Shown here in pieces: positions 63,592 to 64,000 of a DNA stretch of 64,000 nt. The stretch lies in the NCBI RefSeq assembly GCF_042682045.1, contig NZ_JBHUGS010000003.1, positions 124,001-188,000 of the forward strand, given 5' to 3'. How positions within the stretch are numbered: the stretch's first letter is position 1; each line of letters opens with the position of its first letter. The DNA is from Sphingomonas_R arantia. GTDB lineage: Bacteria > Pseudomonadota > Alphaproteobacteria > Sphingomonadales > Sphingomonadaceae. The translations under genes were made by a program, and so were the position numbers. Below the pieces are notes generated by a model that worked only from the letters and a program-made list of their open reading frames with translations, was not told the origin of the DNA and made no database searches.

Positions 63592-64000
63592 CTAGCGGGG
63601 GCGCTGATGCATGAAAGTGCCTGAGGCGATCGCGATCAGGGTTCCCGAAGCATCGATCAATTCGCCGCTTGCGAAGTAAAGTTTCCGCCCCGCCTTGGTC
63701 ACGCGGCCGGTGGCTGTCAAAATGCCCACGTTGGCTTTGGCAAGATAGCTGACCGTCAGCATCGTGGTGACGGCATTGCCCGGTGCCGACTCCGCATCGC
63801 TCCAGAGGCCCGCATAGCCACAAGCTGCATCGAGGATCGTCGCGATCACGCCGCCCTGCAGGTTGCCGGCCCGGTTGAGGTGGCGCGCTTCAACGGCGAT
63901 GCGGAACTCCGACTTCCCCGGCCCCCAGCGGACGAGCCCGATACCAAGATAATCCAGCAGCGGGTTCTCGTCATGAACCGGCCGCGCGCCGCGCTCGTTG
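63592..64000 (-). CDS. PaaI-family hotdog thioesterase, partial at right edge
   Basis: The frame is open from the right edge to a TAG at 63592. It reads ...NPLLDYLGIGLVRWGPGKSE and then LNRAGNLQGGVIATILDAAC, the hotdog motif in which an Asp or Glu and the QGG/HGG loop bind the acyl-CoA thioester. TVSYLAKANVGILTATGRV is the end of the central helix and strand. The N-terminus is missing in this window. The family hydrolyses CoA thioesters of aromatic or other acids. Confidence 0.83.
   Translation of the reverse strand, partial: NERGARPVHDENPLLDYLGIGLVRWGPGKSEFRIAVEARHLNRAGNLQGGVIATILDAACGYAGLWSDAESAPGNAVTTMLTVSYLAKANVGILTATGRVTKAGRKLYFASGELIDASGTLIAIASGTFMHQRPR

Noticed and set aside
1..64000. 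tRNA, rRNA, CRISPR arrays or phage structural genes
   Set aside because: Looked for by eye; no T-loop-like sequences in cloverleaf context, no regularly spaced repeats and no capsid or tail proteins were found.

Overview
The window is high-GC DNA whose gene content points to an alphaproteobacterium, most likely a Sphingomonas-type sphingomonad. The signs are a TonB-dependent receptor, a DcaP-like porin, several short-chain dehydrogenases, VirA/VirG-like two-component proteins and a CcmCDE cytochrome c maturation block. The organism is inferred from protein character only. I saw no tRNA, rRNA or CRISPR array.

Layout. 1-5.7 kb (minus) is the end of a type VI secretion operon, tssK-tssL-tssM, with tssM running off the left edge. 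6-12 kb (minus) holds transporters and envelope genes: an amino acid permease, a GNAT-like protein, an AAHS-type MFS carrier, a LysE-type exporter and a small outer membrane protein. 12.7-16.9 kb is a tight minus-strand operon encoding a VirG-like response regulator, a di-haem cytochrome c peroxidase and a VirA-like hybrid kinase. 17.8-23.2 kb is a plus-strand array of four short-chain dehydrogenases with an NTF2-like secreted protein, a small membrane protein and a LysR regulator on the opposite strand.

23.3-29.5 kb is the most informative piece. A 3-hydroxyisobutyrate-dehydrogenase-like pseudogene is split by a 5,274-bp insertion flanked by the 4-bp direct repeat ATCG. Deleting the insert and one repeat copy restores the reading frame across the junction. 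The insert has IS3-type TG...CA ends, a remnant of one IS3 transposase, a nested second IS3-family element, and passenger DNA. The passengers are an OhrR-like MarR regulator, a VirG-like regulator with a degenerate receiver, a GMC oxidoreductase, and fragments of a cytochrome P450 and an alpha/beta hydrolase. An aldehyde dehydrogenase follows the pseudogene.

31-35 kb carries a DUF938 methyltransferase, another SDR, and ccmC-ccmD-ccmE ending in a ccmF cut off after about 25 codons. 35-46 kb looks like an accessory catabolic or natural-product region: a luciferase-like flavin oxidoreductase, an O-methyltransferase, a TonB receptor, an HSL-type esterase, a winged-helix/STAND ATPase regulator and two AraC regulators. 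47.7-51.8 kb pairs an MFS carrier with a second winged-helix/STAND ATPase by gene overlap.

51.8-59.2 kb is a probable N-heteroaromatic or aldehyde oxidation locus: a di-haem cytochrome, a molybdenum hydroxylase large subunit and a 2Fe-2S small subunit, facing a DcaP-like porin across a perfect 33-bp palindrome. A HIBADH-like dehydrogenase and an MHS-family carrier follow, with a shared half-site in their promoter region. 59-64 kb has an MdtG-like efflux protein, a CPA1 Na+/H+ antiporter, a lipoprotein with a small Cys-rich partner, and a truncated PaaI-type thioesterase at the right edge.
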